Shown one piece after another: positions 17,513 to 25,878 of a DNA stretch of 64,000 nt. Source of the stretch: Riemerella anatipestifer_E (GTDB lineage: Bacteria; Bacteroidota; Bacteroidia; Flavobacteriales; Weeksellaceae); assembly GCF_009932355.1 (NCBI RefSeq), contig NZ_LEKU01000001.1:17290-81289 (forward strand), written 5' to 3'. The first letter of the stretch is position 1; the number at the start of each line of letters is the position of its first letter. The notes below the pieces were generated by a model. It was not told the DNA's origin. It did not search any database and was given only the letters and a program-made list of their open reading frames with translations. The position numbers and the translations under genes were made by a program.

Positions 17513-17938
17513 ATGTTACAACCAAGAAGAACCAAATTCCGTAAGGTTCATAAAATGAAAATGAAAGGCAATGCCAACAGAGGACATAGGCTTGCTTACG
17601 GAACATTCGGTATTAAAGCTACAGAAGGTGCTTGGATTACTGCAAGACAAATAGAGGCAGCTCGTATCGCTGCAACTAGATATATGAAGAGAGAAGGACA
17701 GCTGTGGATTAAAATATTCCCAGATAAGCCAGTTACTAAAAAGCCTGCGGAAGTGCGTATGGGTAAAGGTAAAGGTGCTGTAGAATATTGGGTAGCTGTA
17801 GTGAAGCCAGGTAAAATCATGTTTGAAGTAGGAGGTGTTCCTTACGAAGTAGCTAAAGAAGCTTTAAGACTTGCAGCTCAGAAACTTCCTGTAGTTACTA
17901 AGTTTGTAGTAGCAAACGATTTTGTTAAACCTCAATAA
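17513..17938 (+). CDS. rplP: 50S ribosomal protein L16
   Basis: The 141-residue L16 starts MLQPRRTKFRKVHKMKMKG and has the conserved MGKGKGAVEYWVAVVKPG segment near the A-site tRNA elbow. Confidence 0.98.
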   Translation: MLQPRRTKFRKVHKMKMKGNANRGHRLAYGTFGIKATEGAWITARQIEAARIAATRYMKREGQLWIKIFPDKPVTKKPAEVRMGKGKGAVEYWVAVVKPGKIMFEVGGVPYEVAKEALRLAAQKLPVVTKFVVANDFVKPQ

Positions 17939-17949
17939 ATCTTTTAGAA

Positions 17950-18135
17950 ATGAAAAAAGCTGAAATTAAAAATCTAAGCGTAGAGGATTTAAAAAGTAAA
18001 TTGGTAGAAGTGAAAGCTACTTATGGGAAACTTAAATTAGCTCACAGAATTAGCCCAATTGAAAATCCTATCCAAATCAGAGATTTGAGGAAGACTATCG
18101 CAAGACTTGAAACTGAACTAACTAACAAACAATAA
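17950..18135 (+). CDS. rpmC: 50S ribosomal protein L29
   Basis: The 61-residue L29 is a two-helix hairpin with the typical core HRISPIENPIQIRDLRKTIARL. It follows rplP by 11 nt. Confidence 0.97.
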   Translation: MKKAEIKNLSVEDLKSKLVEVKATYGKLKLAHRISPIENPIQIRDLRKTIARLETELTNKQ

Positions 18136-18150
18136 GAATTTCATTTTATT

Positions 18151-18405
18151 ATGGAAAGAAATTTAAGAAAAGAAAGAATCGGAGTAGTTTCGAGCAATAA
18201 AATGGAAAAGACCATTGTTGTTAGTGAGACTATGAAAATGAAGCACCCAATGTACGGTAAGTTCGTTTTGAAAACGAAAAAATATACCGCACACGATGAA
18301 AACAACGAGTGTAACGAAGGCGATACTGTTCTTATCCAAGAAACAAGACCTTTGAGCAAAAATAAAAGATGGAGATTAGTAAGAATCATAGAAAGAGCTA
18401 AGTAA
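18151..18405 (+). CDS. rpsQ: 30S ribosomal protein S17
   Basis: The 84-residue S17 has the OB-fold core GVVSSNKMEKTIVVSETMK and GDTVLIQETRPLSKNKRW. Its stop overlaps the rplN start by one base (TAATG). Confidence 0.97.
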   Translation: MERNLRKERIGVVSSNKMEKTIVVSETMKMKHPMYGKFVLKTKKYTAHDENNECNEGDTVLIQETRPLSKNKRWRLVRIIERAK

Positions 18406-18773
18406 TGTTACAAACAGAATCAAGATTAAAAGTAGCTGATAATACTGGTGCTAAAGAAGTATTAGTAATCAGAGTTTTGGGAGGTACCAAAAGAAGATAT
18501 GCATCTGTGGGTGATAAAATCGTAGTGACTATCAAAGATTCTACTCCTACAGGAAATGCTAAAAAAGGACAAGTATCTAAAGCAGTAGTAGTGAGAACTA
18601 AAAAAGCAGTTAGAAGAAAAGATGGATCTTACATCTCTTTTGATGACAATGCTTGTGTTCTTTTAAATGCTGCTGGAGAGATGAGAGGAACTCGTGTTTT
18701 CGGACCAGTTGCTCGTGAATTAAGAGATAAGGAATATATGAAGATTATTTCATTAGCTCCTGAAGTACTTTAA
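18405..18773 (+). CDS. rplN: 50S ribosomal protein L14
   Basis: The 122-residue L14 starts MLQTESRLKVADNTGAKEV and ends REYMKIISLAPEVL-like, with the conserved RGTRVFGPVARELRDK. It is coupled to rpsQ. Confidence 0.98.
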   Translation: MLQTESRLKVADNTGAKEVLVIRVLGGTKRRYASVGDKIVVTIKDSTPTGNAKKGQVSKAVVVRTKKAVRRKDGSYISFDDNACVLLNAAGEMRGTRVFGPVARELRDKEYMKIISLAPEVL

Positions 18774-18792
18774 TTTTAAAAATTTTAAAACA

Positions 18793-19113
18793 ATGACAAA
18801 AGTTAAAATTAAAAGAGGTGATAATGTTATCGTTACCACTGGAAAAAATAAAGGAAGCAAAGGAGAAGTTCTTGAGGTAATCAGAAAAGAAGGTAAAGAT
18901 CCTAGAGTTGTAGTAGCAGGTGTAAATATTGTTAAAAAACATACTAAGCCTTCAGCTGCAAACCCTCAAGGTGGTATCGTAGAGAAAGAAGCTTCTATCC
19001 ATATATCTAATGTAGCTTTGATGGATGAAAACGGAAAAGCAACTAAAGTGGGATATAAAATGGAAGGAGATAAGAAAGTAAGAGTAGCTAAAACTACTGG
19101 TAAAACTTTATAA
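18793..19113 (+). CDS. rplX: 50S ribosomal protein L24
   Basis: The 106-residue L24 has the KOW motif KIKRGDNVIVTTGKNKGSKG and the PSAANPQGGIVEKEASIHISNV core. Confidence 0.97.
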   Translation: MTKVKIKRGDNVIVTTGKNKGSKGEVLEVIRKEGKDPRVVVAGVNIVKKHTKPSAANPQGGIVEKEASIHISNVALMDENGKATKVGYKMEGDKKVRVAKTTGKTL

Positions 19114-19122
19114 TAAAGAACG

Positions 19123-19674
19123 ATGGAATATATAGCAAGACCTAAAAAATTATATAAAGAGAAAATTGTTCCTGCAATGATGGAAGAATTTGGGTACAAG
19201 TCTGTAATGCAAGTACCTAAATTAGAGAAAATCGTTGTATCCCAAGGTTTAGGAGCTGCTACTGCGGATAAAAAAATCGTAGATTATGCAGTGGAAGAAT
19301 TAACGGCAATTACCGGACAAAAAGCTGTAGGTACTCTTTCTAAGAAAGATGAAGCTTCTTTCAAACTAAGAAAAGGTATGCCTATTGGTGCTAAGGTAAC
19401 GCTGAGAGCAGATAAAATGTACGAGTTTTTAGACAGACTTACGTCTTCTGCTCTACCTAGAATTAGAGATTTTAACGGAATCAAAGCTGATGGTTTTGAC
19501 GGTAGAGGGAACTATAACTTAGGTATTACTGAGCAAATTATCTTCCCTGAGATTGTTATTGATAAAGTGAAAAAAATCCAAGGTATGGATATCACTTTCG
19601 TAACAAGTGCTAGAACAGATAAAGAGGCTAAAGCCTTATTAACTCATTTCGGTTTACCATTTAAAAAGAACTAA
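19123..19674 (+). CDS. rplE: 50S ribosomal protein L5
   Basis: The 183-residue L5 binds 5S rRNA and P-site tRNA. Conserved segments include PKLEKIVVSQGLG, LRADKMYEFLDRL and RDFNGIKADGFDGRGNY. Confidence 0.98.
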   Translation: MEYIARPKKLYKEKIVPAMMEEFGYKSVMQVPKLEKIVVSQGLGAATADKKIVDYAVEELTAITGQKAVGTLSKKDEASFKLRKGMPIGAKVTLRADKMYEFLDRLTSSALPRIRDFNGIKADGFDGRGNYNLGITEQIIFPEIVIDKVKKIQGMDITFVTSARTDKEAKALLTHFGLPFKKN

Positions 19675-19679
19675 GAAGA

Positions 19680-19949
19680 ATGGCTAAAGAATCAATGAAA
19701 GCGCGTGAGCGCAAAAGAGAAGCACTAGTTGCTAAATATGCTGCTAAAAGAAAAGCTCTAAAAGAAGCTGGAGATTATGAAGCATTACAAAAATTACCTA
19801 AAAATGCTTCGCCAGTAAGATTACACAACCGTTGCAAGCTTACAGGAAGACCTAGAGGATACATGAGAACTTTCGGTATCTCTAGAGTAACTTTTAGAGA
19901 AATGGCTAACCAAGGTTTAATACCTGGAGTTAAAAAAGCAAGTTGGTAA
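19680..19949 (+). CDS. rpsN: 30S ribosomal protein S14, zinc-independent form
   Basis: The 89-residue S14 is the long form without the CxxC...CxxC zinc ribbon; only one Cys is present (HNRCKLTGRPRGYMRTFG). It ends with the usual KKASW. The 120-nt gap to rpsH carries a strong RNA hairpin. Confidence 0.97.
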   Translation: MAKESMKARERKREALVAKYAAKRKALKEAGDYEALQKLPKNASPVRLHNRCKLTGRPRGYMRTFGISRVTFREMANQGLIPGVKKASW

Positions 19950-19967
19950 TAATTTTTAACAAATCAA

Positions 19968-20041
19968 GATAATTAAGTTTGAGGGCTTTGAAGATATTTA
20001 GCTTTTGCCTTTAACTTTAAAGCCTTCAAATACTGATTATC
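19968..20041 (+). promoter_or_regulatory. Long RNA hairpin between rpsN and rpsH
   Basis: A 17-nt stem (19977-19993 with 20015-20031, 21-nt loop) is fully paired if G-U wobbles are allowed; every departure from Watson-Crick is a G opposite U, the signature of a structure selected as RNA. It is extended outward by a second 6-bp helix (GATAAT 19968-19973 with ATTATC 20036-20041). It lies 28 nt before the rpsH ATG. There is no T-tract, so it is not a simple terminator. S8 autoregulation or RNA processing are hypotheses. Confidence 0.65.
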
Positions 20042-20069
20042 ATAAACCAATAATTTTAAAAAACGAAAA

Positions 20070-20468
20070 ATGGTAACAGATCCAATTTCAGATTTCCTAA
20101 CTAGAGTAAGGAACGCACAAAGCGCAGGCCACAAAGTGGTGGAAATTCCTGCATCGAAAATCAAAAAGGAGATTACTAAAATCTTATTTGATCAAGGTTA
20201 TATCTTGAACTACAAGTTTGAAGATAATGCAGTTCAAGGAACTATTAAAATCGCTTTAAAGTACGACAAACAAACTGGTAAACCAGCAATTAAGTCTATC
20301 CAAAGAGCTTCTAGACCTGGTTTAAGACAGTACAAAGGTTCTGCAGAACTTCCGAGAGTACTTAATGGCTTAGGTGTAGCTATTATATCTACTTCTAAAG
20401 GAGTAATGACTGACAAAAAAGCGAGATTAGAGAAAGTAGGTGGAGAGGTAATCTGCTATGTATATTAA
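20070..20468 (+). CDS. rpsH: 30S ribosomal protein S8
   Basis: The 132-residue S8 starts MVTDPISDFLTRVRNAQSAGH and ends with the STSKGVMTDKKARLEKVGGEVICYVY core. S8 is the classic autoregulator of the spc operon in E. coli; the hairpin just upstream is of interest for that reason. Confidence 0.98.
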   Translation: MVTDPISDFLTRVRNAQSAGHKVVEIPASKIKKEITKILFDQGYILNYKFEDNAVQGTIKIALKYDKQTGKPAIKSIQRASRPGLRQYKGSAELPRVLNGLGVAIISTSKGVMTDKKARLEKVGGEVICYVY

Positions 20469-20485
20469 TTTTTAATAAAAGGAAA

Positions 20486-21031
20486 ATGTCAAGAATTGGT
20501 AAAGCAATTATAACAATTCCTTCTGGAGTTACTATCACTGAGAAAGACGGTGTGGTAACGGTAAAAGGACCTAAGGGAGAGCTATCTCAGGAACTTACAG
20601 GAGGTATTACTATAGAACAAAATGACGGTGTACTTACAGTTAACAGACCGTCTGAGTCTAAACAGCATAAAGCTCTTCACGGACTTTATAGAGCACTAAT
20701 CAATAACATGGTAGTTGGAACTTCTGAAGGTTTTACTAAGAAGTTAGAGCTTGTGGGAGTTGGTTATAGAGCATCTAATCAAGGACAAAGATTAGAATTA
20801 GCTCTTGGTTTTTCTCACGGTATTGTACTAGAGCTTCCTTCTGAAGTTCAGGTAGAAACTGTAACAGAGAAAGGTAAGAACCCTATCATTACTTTATCGT
20901 CTTATGATAAGCAATTATTGGGTATGGTAGCTGCAAAAATTAGATCTTTCAGAAAACCTGAGCCATATAAAGGTAAAGGGGTTAGATTTGTAGGAGAACA
21001 AATTAGAAGAAAGGCTGGTAAATCTGCTTAA
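20486..21031 (+). CDS. rplF: 50S ribosomal protein L6
   Basis: The 181-residue L6 has two related domains and the conserved end PEPYKGKGVRFVGEQIRRKAGKSA. It follows rpsH by 17 nt. Confidence 0.98.
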   Translation: MSRIGKAIITIPSGVTITEKDGVVTVKGPKGELSQELTGGITIEQNDGVLTVNRPSESKQHKALHGLYRALINNMVVGTSEGFTKKLELVGVGYRASNQGQRLELALGFSHGIVLELPSEVQVETVTEKGKNPIITLSSYDKQLLGMVAAKIRSFRKPEPYKGKGVRFVGEQIRRKAGKSA

Positions 21032-21042
21032 AATTTAAGAAA

Positions 21043-21396
21043 ATGGCACTAAGTAAAGAACAGAAAAGATTAAGAATAAAGAGAAGAGTTAGAGGAAAAG
21101 TTTCCGGAACTCAAGCAGCACCAAGATTATCTGTATTCAAAAGTAATAAAGAAATCTATGCTCAGCTTATTGATGATAAAGAAGGTAAAACTTTAGTACA
21201 AGCTTCTTCAAGAGAGAAAGGTTTTGATGCTAAAGGAACAAAAGTAGAAATTTCAACGGCTGTTGGTAAAGCTATCGCTCAGAAAGCTATTGCTGCAGGG
21301 TATGAGAAAGTAGTATTTGATAGAAATGGTTTTGTGTATCACGGTAGAGTAAAAGCTCTTGCTGATGGTGCTAGAGAAGGAGGTTTGAAATTTTAA
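21043..21396 (+). CDS. rplR: 50S ribosomal protein L18
   Basis: The 117-residue L18 binds 5S rRNA. It shows the basic N-terminus RLRIKRRVRGKVSG and the end FDRNGFVYHGRVKALADGAREGGLKF. Confidence 0.98.
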   Translation: MALSKEQKRLRIKRRVRGKVSGTQAAPRLSVFKSNKEIYAQLIDDKEGKTLVQASSREKGFDAKGTKVEISTAVGKAIAQKAIAAGYEKVVFDRNGFVYHGRVKALADGAREGGLKF

Positions 21397-21409
21397 AAGT
21401 TAAAAAATT

Positions 21410-21931
21410 ATGTTAGGATTAGATAATATAGAAAGAGTAAAACCTGGAGGTTTAGAGTTAGTAGATCGTTTAGTGGCTGTTAATAGAGTTACTAAGGTTA
21501 CTAAAGGAGGTAGAGCTTTCGGCTTCTCAGCAATCGTGGTGGTAGGAAATGAAGATGGTGTTATAGGTTACGGATTAGGAAAATCTAAAGAGGTAGCTTC
21601 TGCAATTTCTAAAGCAGTAGAAGACGCTAAGAAAAACCTAGTAAAAGTACCTGTTGTAAATCATACAATTCCGCACGAAACTACAGCTAGATATGGTGGA
21701 GCTAATATCTTCTTGAGACCTGCTTCTCACGGTACAGGGCTTATCGCAGGTGGTGCGGTAAGAGCGGTGCTAGAGTCAGCTGGTGTACATGACATCCTTT
21801 CAAAGTCAAAAGGTTCTTCTAACCCACACAATGTGGTAAAAGCAACTTTCAAAGCTTTGTTAGATATCAGAAGACCAGAAGAAATCGCAAGAATGAGAGG
21901 TGTAACATTGAGTAAAGTTTTTAACGGTTAA
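21410..21931 (+). CDS. rpsE: 30S ribosomal protein S5
   Basis: The 173-residue S5 carries the double-stranded RNA-binding N-domain (VNRVTKVTKGGRAFGFSAIVVVG) and the C-domain with SKSKGSSNPHNVVKATF. Position before rpmD is standard. Confidence 0.98.
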   Translation: MLGLDNIERVKPGGLELVDRLVAVNRVTKVTKGGRAFGFSAIVVVGNEDGVIGYGLGKSKEVASAISKAVEDAKKNLVKVPVVNHTIPHETTARYGGANIFLRPASHGTGLIAGGAVRAVLESAGVHDILSKSKGSSNPHNVVKATFKALLDIRRPEEIARMRGVTLSKVFNG

Positions 21932-21941
21932 TTTTGAAAAA

Positions 21942-22118
21942 ATGGCAATAATTAAAGTAAAACAAGTAAGAAGTGCTATTGGTAGAACTAAAACCCAAAA
22001 GAGAACCCTTGAAGCTTTAGGTCTTAGAAAGTTACATCAAGTAGTAGAGCACGAGGCTACACCTGCTATATTAGGTATGGTAGCTGCTGTACAGCACTTA
22101 GTAGAAGTTCAAAAATAG
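21942..22118 (+). CDS. rpmD: 50S ribosomal protein L30
   Basis: This 58-residue gene is easily missed because it is short. It begins MAIIKVKQVRSAIGRTKTQ and has the L30 core TLEALGLRKLHQVVEHEATP with the end GMVAAVQHLVEV. It lies 10 nt after rpsE and before rplO, the usual place. Confidence 0.97.
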   Translation: MAIIKVKQVRSAIGRTKTQKRTLEALGLRKLHQVVEHEATPAILGMVAAVQHLVEVQK

Positions 22119-22135
22119 AAATTTAGATAATAAAC

Positions 22136-22165
22136 AGGAGGTTTTGTGATTGAATGAGACCTCCT
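22136..22165 (+). promoter_or_regulatory. Hairpin in the rpmD-rplO spacer
   Basis: AGGAGGT (22136-22142) and ACCTCCT (22159-22165) form a perfect 7-bp stem with a 16-nt loop; flanking AAATTTAGA and TCTTAAATTT may extend it. The spacer (22119-22198) is wide for this operon. The left arm looks like a Shine-Dalgarno sequence but lies 56 nt from the rplO ATG. Confidence 0.5.
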
Positions 22166-22198
22166 AGTTTTGAATCTTCAATCTTAAATTTAAAACAA

Positions 22199-22648
22199 AT
22201 GAATTTAAATAACATAAAACCAGCTAAAGGTTCTACACATAATTCTAAAAGAATTGGTAGAGGACAAGGAAGTGGAAAAGGAGGTACCTCTACAAAAGGA
22301 CATAAAGGACAAAAGTCTCGTTCTGGATACTCTATGAAAATAGGATTTGAAGGAGGACAAATGCCTTTACAAAGAAGACTTCCTAAATTTGGATTTAACA
22401 ACATTAGCAGAAAAGACTACAGAGGTATCAATTTAGATACTATCCAAACTCTTATAGATACTAAAGGAATCAAAGGTGATATCACTAAAGAGGTTTTAGT
22501 AGAAAATGGTTTGGCTTCTAAGAATGATTTAATTAAAATCATGGGAAGAGGAGAGCTTAAATCTGCAGTGTCTATCTCTGCAAATAAGTTTACTAAATCT
22601 GCAGAAGAACTAATCAATAAAGCAGGAGGTAAAGTAGTTACCCTTTAA
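22199..22648 (+). CDS. rplO: 50S ribosomal protein L15
   Basis: The start at ATG 22199 gives 149 residues beginning MNLNNIKPAKGSTHNSKRIGR, the normal L15 start. An in-frame ATG at 22154 would add 15 residues and lies inside the hairpin spacer, so I reject it. The Gly/Lys-rich region RGQGSGKGGTSTKGHKGQKS and the end INKAGGKVVTL are typical. Confidence 0.97.
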   Translation: MNLNNIKPAKGSTHNSKRIGRGQGSGKGGTSTKGHKGQKSRSGYSMKIGFEGGQMPLQRRLPKFGFNNISRKDYRGINLDTIQTLIDTKGIKGDITKEVLVENGLASKNDLIKIMGRGELKSAVSISANKFTKSAEELINKAGGKVVTL

Positions 22649-22656
22649 TTATTACA

Positions 22657-24036
22657 ATGAAAGAATTTATACAAACACTTAAAAACATTTGGAGCCTTAA
22701 AGAGTTAAAGGATAAAATTCTTTTTACTTTAGGGATGATATTGGTGTATAGATTCGCATCCTATATATCTCTACCAGCTATCAACATGACAGAGGTAGGA
22801 ACTCTTTTAGAGCAATACCAAAATCAAGGTGGTAGTAAACAGGGAGCAGGATTATTAGGTTTACTATCGTCATTCACTGGAGGTGCGTTTAGCCGTGCTT
22901 CCATTATGGCGTTAGGTATTATGCCTTATATTTCGGCTTCTATTATTGTTCAGCTGATGGGGATGGCTATTCCGTATTTACAGAAATTACAGAAAGATGG
23001 TGAATCGGGTAGAAATACTCTTAACCAAATTACGCGTTGGTTAACAATAGCGGTATGTTTAGTTCAGGCACCTTCTTATTTGGGTTCTATCACGGGGCTA
23101 TTCTTACCTTACTCTCAGTTTGCATCAGCGTACTATGTAGATCCTTCTTCTATTATGTTTTGGTTGCCTAGTATTGTAATTTTAGTTGCAGGTTCTGTAT
23201 TTGCAATGTGGTTAGGAGAGAAAATTACAGATAAAGGTATAGGTAATGGTATATCAATACTAATTATGGTAGGGATTTTAGCCGATTTACCTATGGCTTT
23301 TATACAAGAGGTAACGGCTCAAACAGGTAAAGGAGGTATGGGGACTATCATGATATTGATAGAAATCTTATTCTGGTTAGTTGTGATTCTATTGGCTATT
23401 GTACTTTCTGTTGCGGTAAGAAAAATACCTATTCAGTATGTAAGTAGAGCTCAAGCAAGAGGAGGAAATACAAGAAACCTTATGCAGGGAGCAAGGCAGT
23501 GGATTCCATTAAAAGTTAATGCTTCTGGAGTAATGCCAATTATCTTTGCGCAAGCATTGATGTTTGTACCAGGGCTTTTAACTAAAGTAGATGAAACAAA
23601 CACTTTCCTAGCTGGATTTAAAAATGTATTTAGCTGGCAATACAACTTATTGTTTGCTATACTTATCATTATCTTCTCATTCTTCTATACAGCTATTACA
23701 ATTCCAGTAAATCAGATGGCTGATGACCTTAAAAGAAATGGAGGTTTAATTCCAAAGGTAAGACCTGGACAAGAGACTGCAGATTACTTAGATGATATTT
23801 TATCTAAAATTACTTTGCCAGGTGCAATTTTTTTAGCTATCTTTGCAGTCCTTCCAGCTTTAGTGTATGGAAGTTTGGTTCAAACAGATAGATTTGCTCT
23901 ATTTTTTGGTGGTACCTCACTACTTATTATGGTGGGAGTTATCCTAGATACAGTACAGCAAATCAATACCTATTTGTTGAATCATCATTATGATGGGTTA
24001 ATGCAGTCTAAGTTGTCTAGAACATCTAACCAATAG
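22657..24036 (+). CDS. secY: Protein translocase subunit SecY
   Basis: SecY is the pore of the SecYEG channel in the inner membrane. The 459 residues show ten hydrophobic helices, the plug/TM2 stretch SFTGGAFSRASIMALGIMPYISASII, the cytoplasmic loop RKIPIQYVSRAQARGG and the end NHHYDGLMQSKLS. It is 8 nt after rplO, the usual place in the operon. An adk gene does not follow; infA does. Confidence 0.97.
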   Translation: MKEFIQTLKNIWSLKELKDKILFTLGMILVYRFASYISLPAINMTEVGTLLEQYQNQGGSKQGAGLLGLLSSFTGGAFSRASIMALGIMPYISASIIVQLMGMAIPYLQKLQKDGESGRNTLNQITRWLTIAVCLVQAPSYLGSITGLFLPYSQFASAYYVDPSSIMFWLPSIVILVAGSVFAMWLGEKITDKGIGNGISILIMVGILADLPMAFIQEVTAQTGKGGMGTIMILIEILFWLVVILLAIVLSVAVRKIPIQYVSRAQARGGNTRNLMQGARQWIPLKVNASGVMPIIFAQALMFVPGLLTKVDETNTFLAGFKNVFSWQYNLLFAILIIIFSFFYTAITIPVNQMADDLKRNGGLIPKVRPGQETADYLDDILSKITLPGAIFLAIFAVLPALVYGSLVQTDRFALFFGGTSLLIMVGVILDTVQQINTYLLNHHYDGLMQSKLSRTSNQ

Positions 24037-24048
24037 GAAAGAAGTATT

Positions 24049-24264
24049 ATGGCTAAACAGAAACATATAGAACAAGATGGCGTGATAGTGGAAGCACTAT
24101 CTAACGCCATGTTTAGAGTAGAGCTAGAAAATGGGCATGTTTTGATAGCTCATATTTCTGGTAAAATGAGGATGCATTATATAAAACTTCTTCCAGGTGA
24201 TAAGGTTAAATTGGAGCTTTCTCCGTATGACTTATCTAAAGGAAGAATTACATTTAGATATTAA
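24049..24264 (+). CDS. infA: Translation initiation factor IF-1
   Basis: The 71-residue OB-fold protein (KQKHIEQDGVIVEALSNAMF, ...HISGKMRMHYIKLLPGDKV) binds the 30S A site during initiation. It follows secY by 12 nt. Confidence 0.97.
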   Translation: MAKQKHIEQDGVIVEALSNAMFRVELENGHVLIAHISGKMRMHYIKLLPGDKVKLELSPYDLSKGRITFRY

Positions 24265-24276
24265 TTTAAGAGCTTA

Positions 24277-24293
24277 TATAGCTAGAGGCTATA
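24277..24293 (+). promoter_or_regulatory. Small hairpin in the infA-rpmJ spacer
   Basis: TATAGC (24277-24282) and GCTATA (24288-24293) form a 6-bp stem with a 5-nt loop in the 45-nt gap. No T-tract follows, so it is not a terminator; role unknown. Confidence 0.4.
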
Positions 24294-24309
24294 GCATAAA
24301 GAAAACATT

Positions 24310-24426
24310 ATGAAAGTAAGAGCATCAATTAAGAAGAGAAGTGCAGACTGCAAAATCGTAAGAAGAAAAGGCAGATTGTACATTATTAACAAAAAGAACC
24401 CTAAATTTAAACAAAGACAAGGCTAA
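24310..24426 (+). CDS. rpmJ: 50S ribosomal protein L36, zinc-independent form
   Basis: This 38-residue gene begins MKVRASIKKRSADCKIVRRKG and ends KNPKFKQRQG. Of the four zinc ligands of the classical form only Cys14 remains, so it cannot hold zinc. It lies between infA and rpsM, the usual order. Confidence 0.97.
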   Translation: MKVRASIKKRSADCKIVRRKGRLYIINKKNPKFKQRQG

Positions 24427-24443
24427 TTTAGCAAAATTAAATT

Positions 24444-24821
24444 ATGGCGAGAATTGCAGGTATTGATTTACCAAAAAACAAAAGAGGCGTGATAGGGCTT
24501 ACCTATATCTACGGAATTGGAAAAAGCACCGCGTCAGAAATTTTGAAGAACGCTGGAATCAGCGAAGACAAGAAAGTCAATGAATGGAATGACGATGAAT
24601 TGGCTGCAATCAGAAATTACATCTCTGAAAACATTAAAGTAGAAGGAGAGTTGCGTTCTGAAGTGCAATTGAACATCAAGAGATTGATGGACATAGGATG
24701 CCAACGAGGAATACGTCACAGACTGGGATTACCTTTAAGAGGCCAAAGAACGAAAAACAATTCTAGAACCCGTAAAGGAAAAAGAAAAACTGTTGCTAAC
24801 AAGAAGAAGGCAAGTAAATAA
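24444..24821 (+). CDS. rpsM: 30S ribosomal protein S13
   Basis: The 125-residue S13 starts MARIAGIDLPKNKRGVIGLTYIYGIGKSTA and has the RGIRHRLGLPLRGQRTKNN motif that contacts tRNA and the subunit bridge. Confidence 0.98.
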   Translation: MARIAGIDLPKNKRGVIGLTYIYGIGKSTASEILKNAGISEDKKVNEWNDDELAAIRNYISENIKVEGELRSEVQLNIKRLMDIGCQRGIRHRLGLPLRGQRTKNNSRTRKGKRKTVANKKKASK

Positions 24822-24832
24822 TCGTTAGAATT

Positions 24833-25222
24833 ATGGCAAAACAAACTAAAGTAACTAAAAAGAGAAAAGTAAAAGTTGAAGCGATTGGCGAGGCTCATAT
24901 CCAAGCCACTTTCAATAATATCATTATTTCTTTAACTAACAAAAACGGCGAAGTAATCTCTTGGTCTTCTGCTGGTAAAATGGGTTTTAGAGGTTCTAAG
25001 AAAAATACTCCTTTCGCTGCACAAATGGCTGCAGAAAATTGCGCTCAGGTAGCTCACGAAGCTGGTCTTAGAAGAGTTAAAGTTTTTGTAAAAGGACCAG
25101 GTGCAGGTAGAGAGTCTGCTATAAGAACTATTCACAACTCTGGAATAGAGGTAAGTGAAATCGTTGATGTGACTCCTATGCCACACAACGGATGTAGACC
25201 ACCGAAAAGAAGAAGAGTATAA
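24833..25222 (+). CDS. rpsK: 30S ribosomal protein S11
   Basis: The 129-residue S11 has the core HIQATFNNIIISLTNKNGEV and the end DVTPMPHNGCRPPKRRRV. Confidence 0.98.
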   Translation: MAKQTKVTKKRKVKVEAIGEAHIQATFNNIIISLTNKNGEVISWSSAGKMGFRGSKKNTPFAAQMAAENCAQVAHEAGLRRVKVFVKGPGAGRESAIRTIHNSGIEVSEIVDVTPMPHNGCRPPKRRRV

Positions 25223-25241
25223 CCCGAAATTTTAAAAAATA

Positions 25242-25850
25242 ATGGCAAGATATATTGGACCTAAAACAAAGATTGCTAGAAAGTTTGGTGCAGCAATCTA
25301 TGGAGATGATAAAAACTTCGAGAAGAGAAGAAACCAGCCGCCAGGACAGCATGGGCCTAACAAAAGGAGAGGTGCTAAAAAGTCTGAATACGCAGTACAG
25401 TTAGCTGAAAAACAAAAAGCTAAATATACTTATGGTATTTTAGAAAGACAGTTCTCTAACTTGTTTAAAAAAGCACACGCTAGCAAAGGAGTAACTGGTG
25501 AAGTTCTTCTTCAACTTTGTGAATCTAGATTAGATAACGTAGTTTATAGATTAGGATTTGCTAAAACTAGAGCTGCTGCAAGACAGTTAGTATCTCATAG
25601 ACATATCACTGTGAATGGAGAGGTAGTAAACATACCTTCTTACTCTTTAAAACCAGGTGATAAAGTAGCTGTAAGACAAAAGTCTAAATCTCTTGAGGTA
25701 ATAGAGGCTGCTCTTTCTGCAAAAGCTAATTATGACTGGTTACAGTTCAATGATGAAACTAAGGAAGGAACTTTCGTAGGAGTACCTGAGAGAATCCAAA
25801 TTCCTGAAGACATCAAGGAACAGCTAATCGTCGAACTATACTCTAAATAA
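25242..25850 (+). CDS. rpsD: 30S ribosomal protein S4
   Basis: The 202-residue S4 starts MARYIGPKTKIARKFG and contains the S4 RNA-binding domain (ESRLDNVVYRLGFAKTRAAARQLVSH). It lacks an N-terminal zinc site. Confidence 0.98.
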   Translation: MARYIGPKTKIARKFGAAIYGDDKNFEKRRNQPPGQHGPNKRRGAKKSEYAVQLAEKQKAKYTYGILERQFSNLFKKAHASKGVTGEVLLQLCESRLDNVVYRLGFAKTRAAARQLVSHRHITVNGEVVNIPSYSLKPGDKVAVRQKSKSLEVIEAALSAKANYDWLQFNDETKEGTFVGVPERIQIPEDIKEQLIVELYSK

Positions 25851-25878
25851 TCATCAAATTTTTGCTCAACCCAAAACT

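Noticed and set aside
22154..22198. L15 start at ATG 22154
   Set aside because: It would add a non-homologous N-terminus and lies within a hairpin; the ATG at 22199 gives the normal L15 start.
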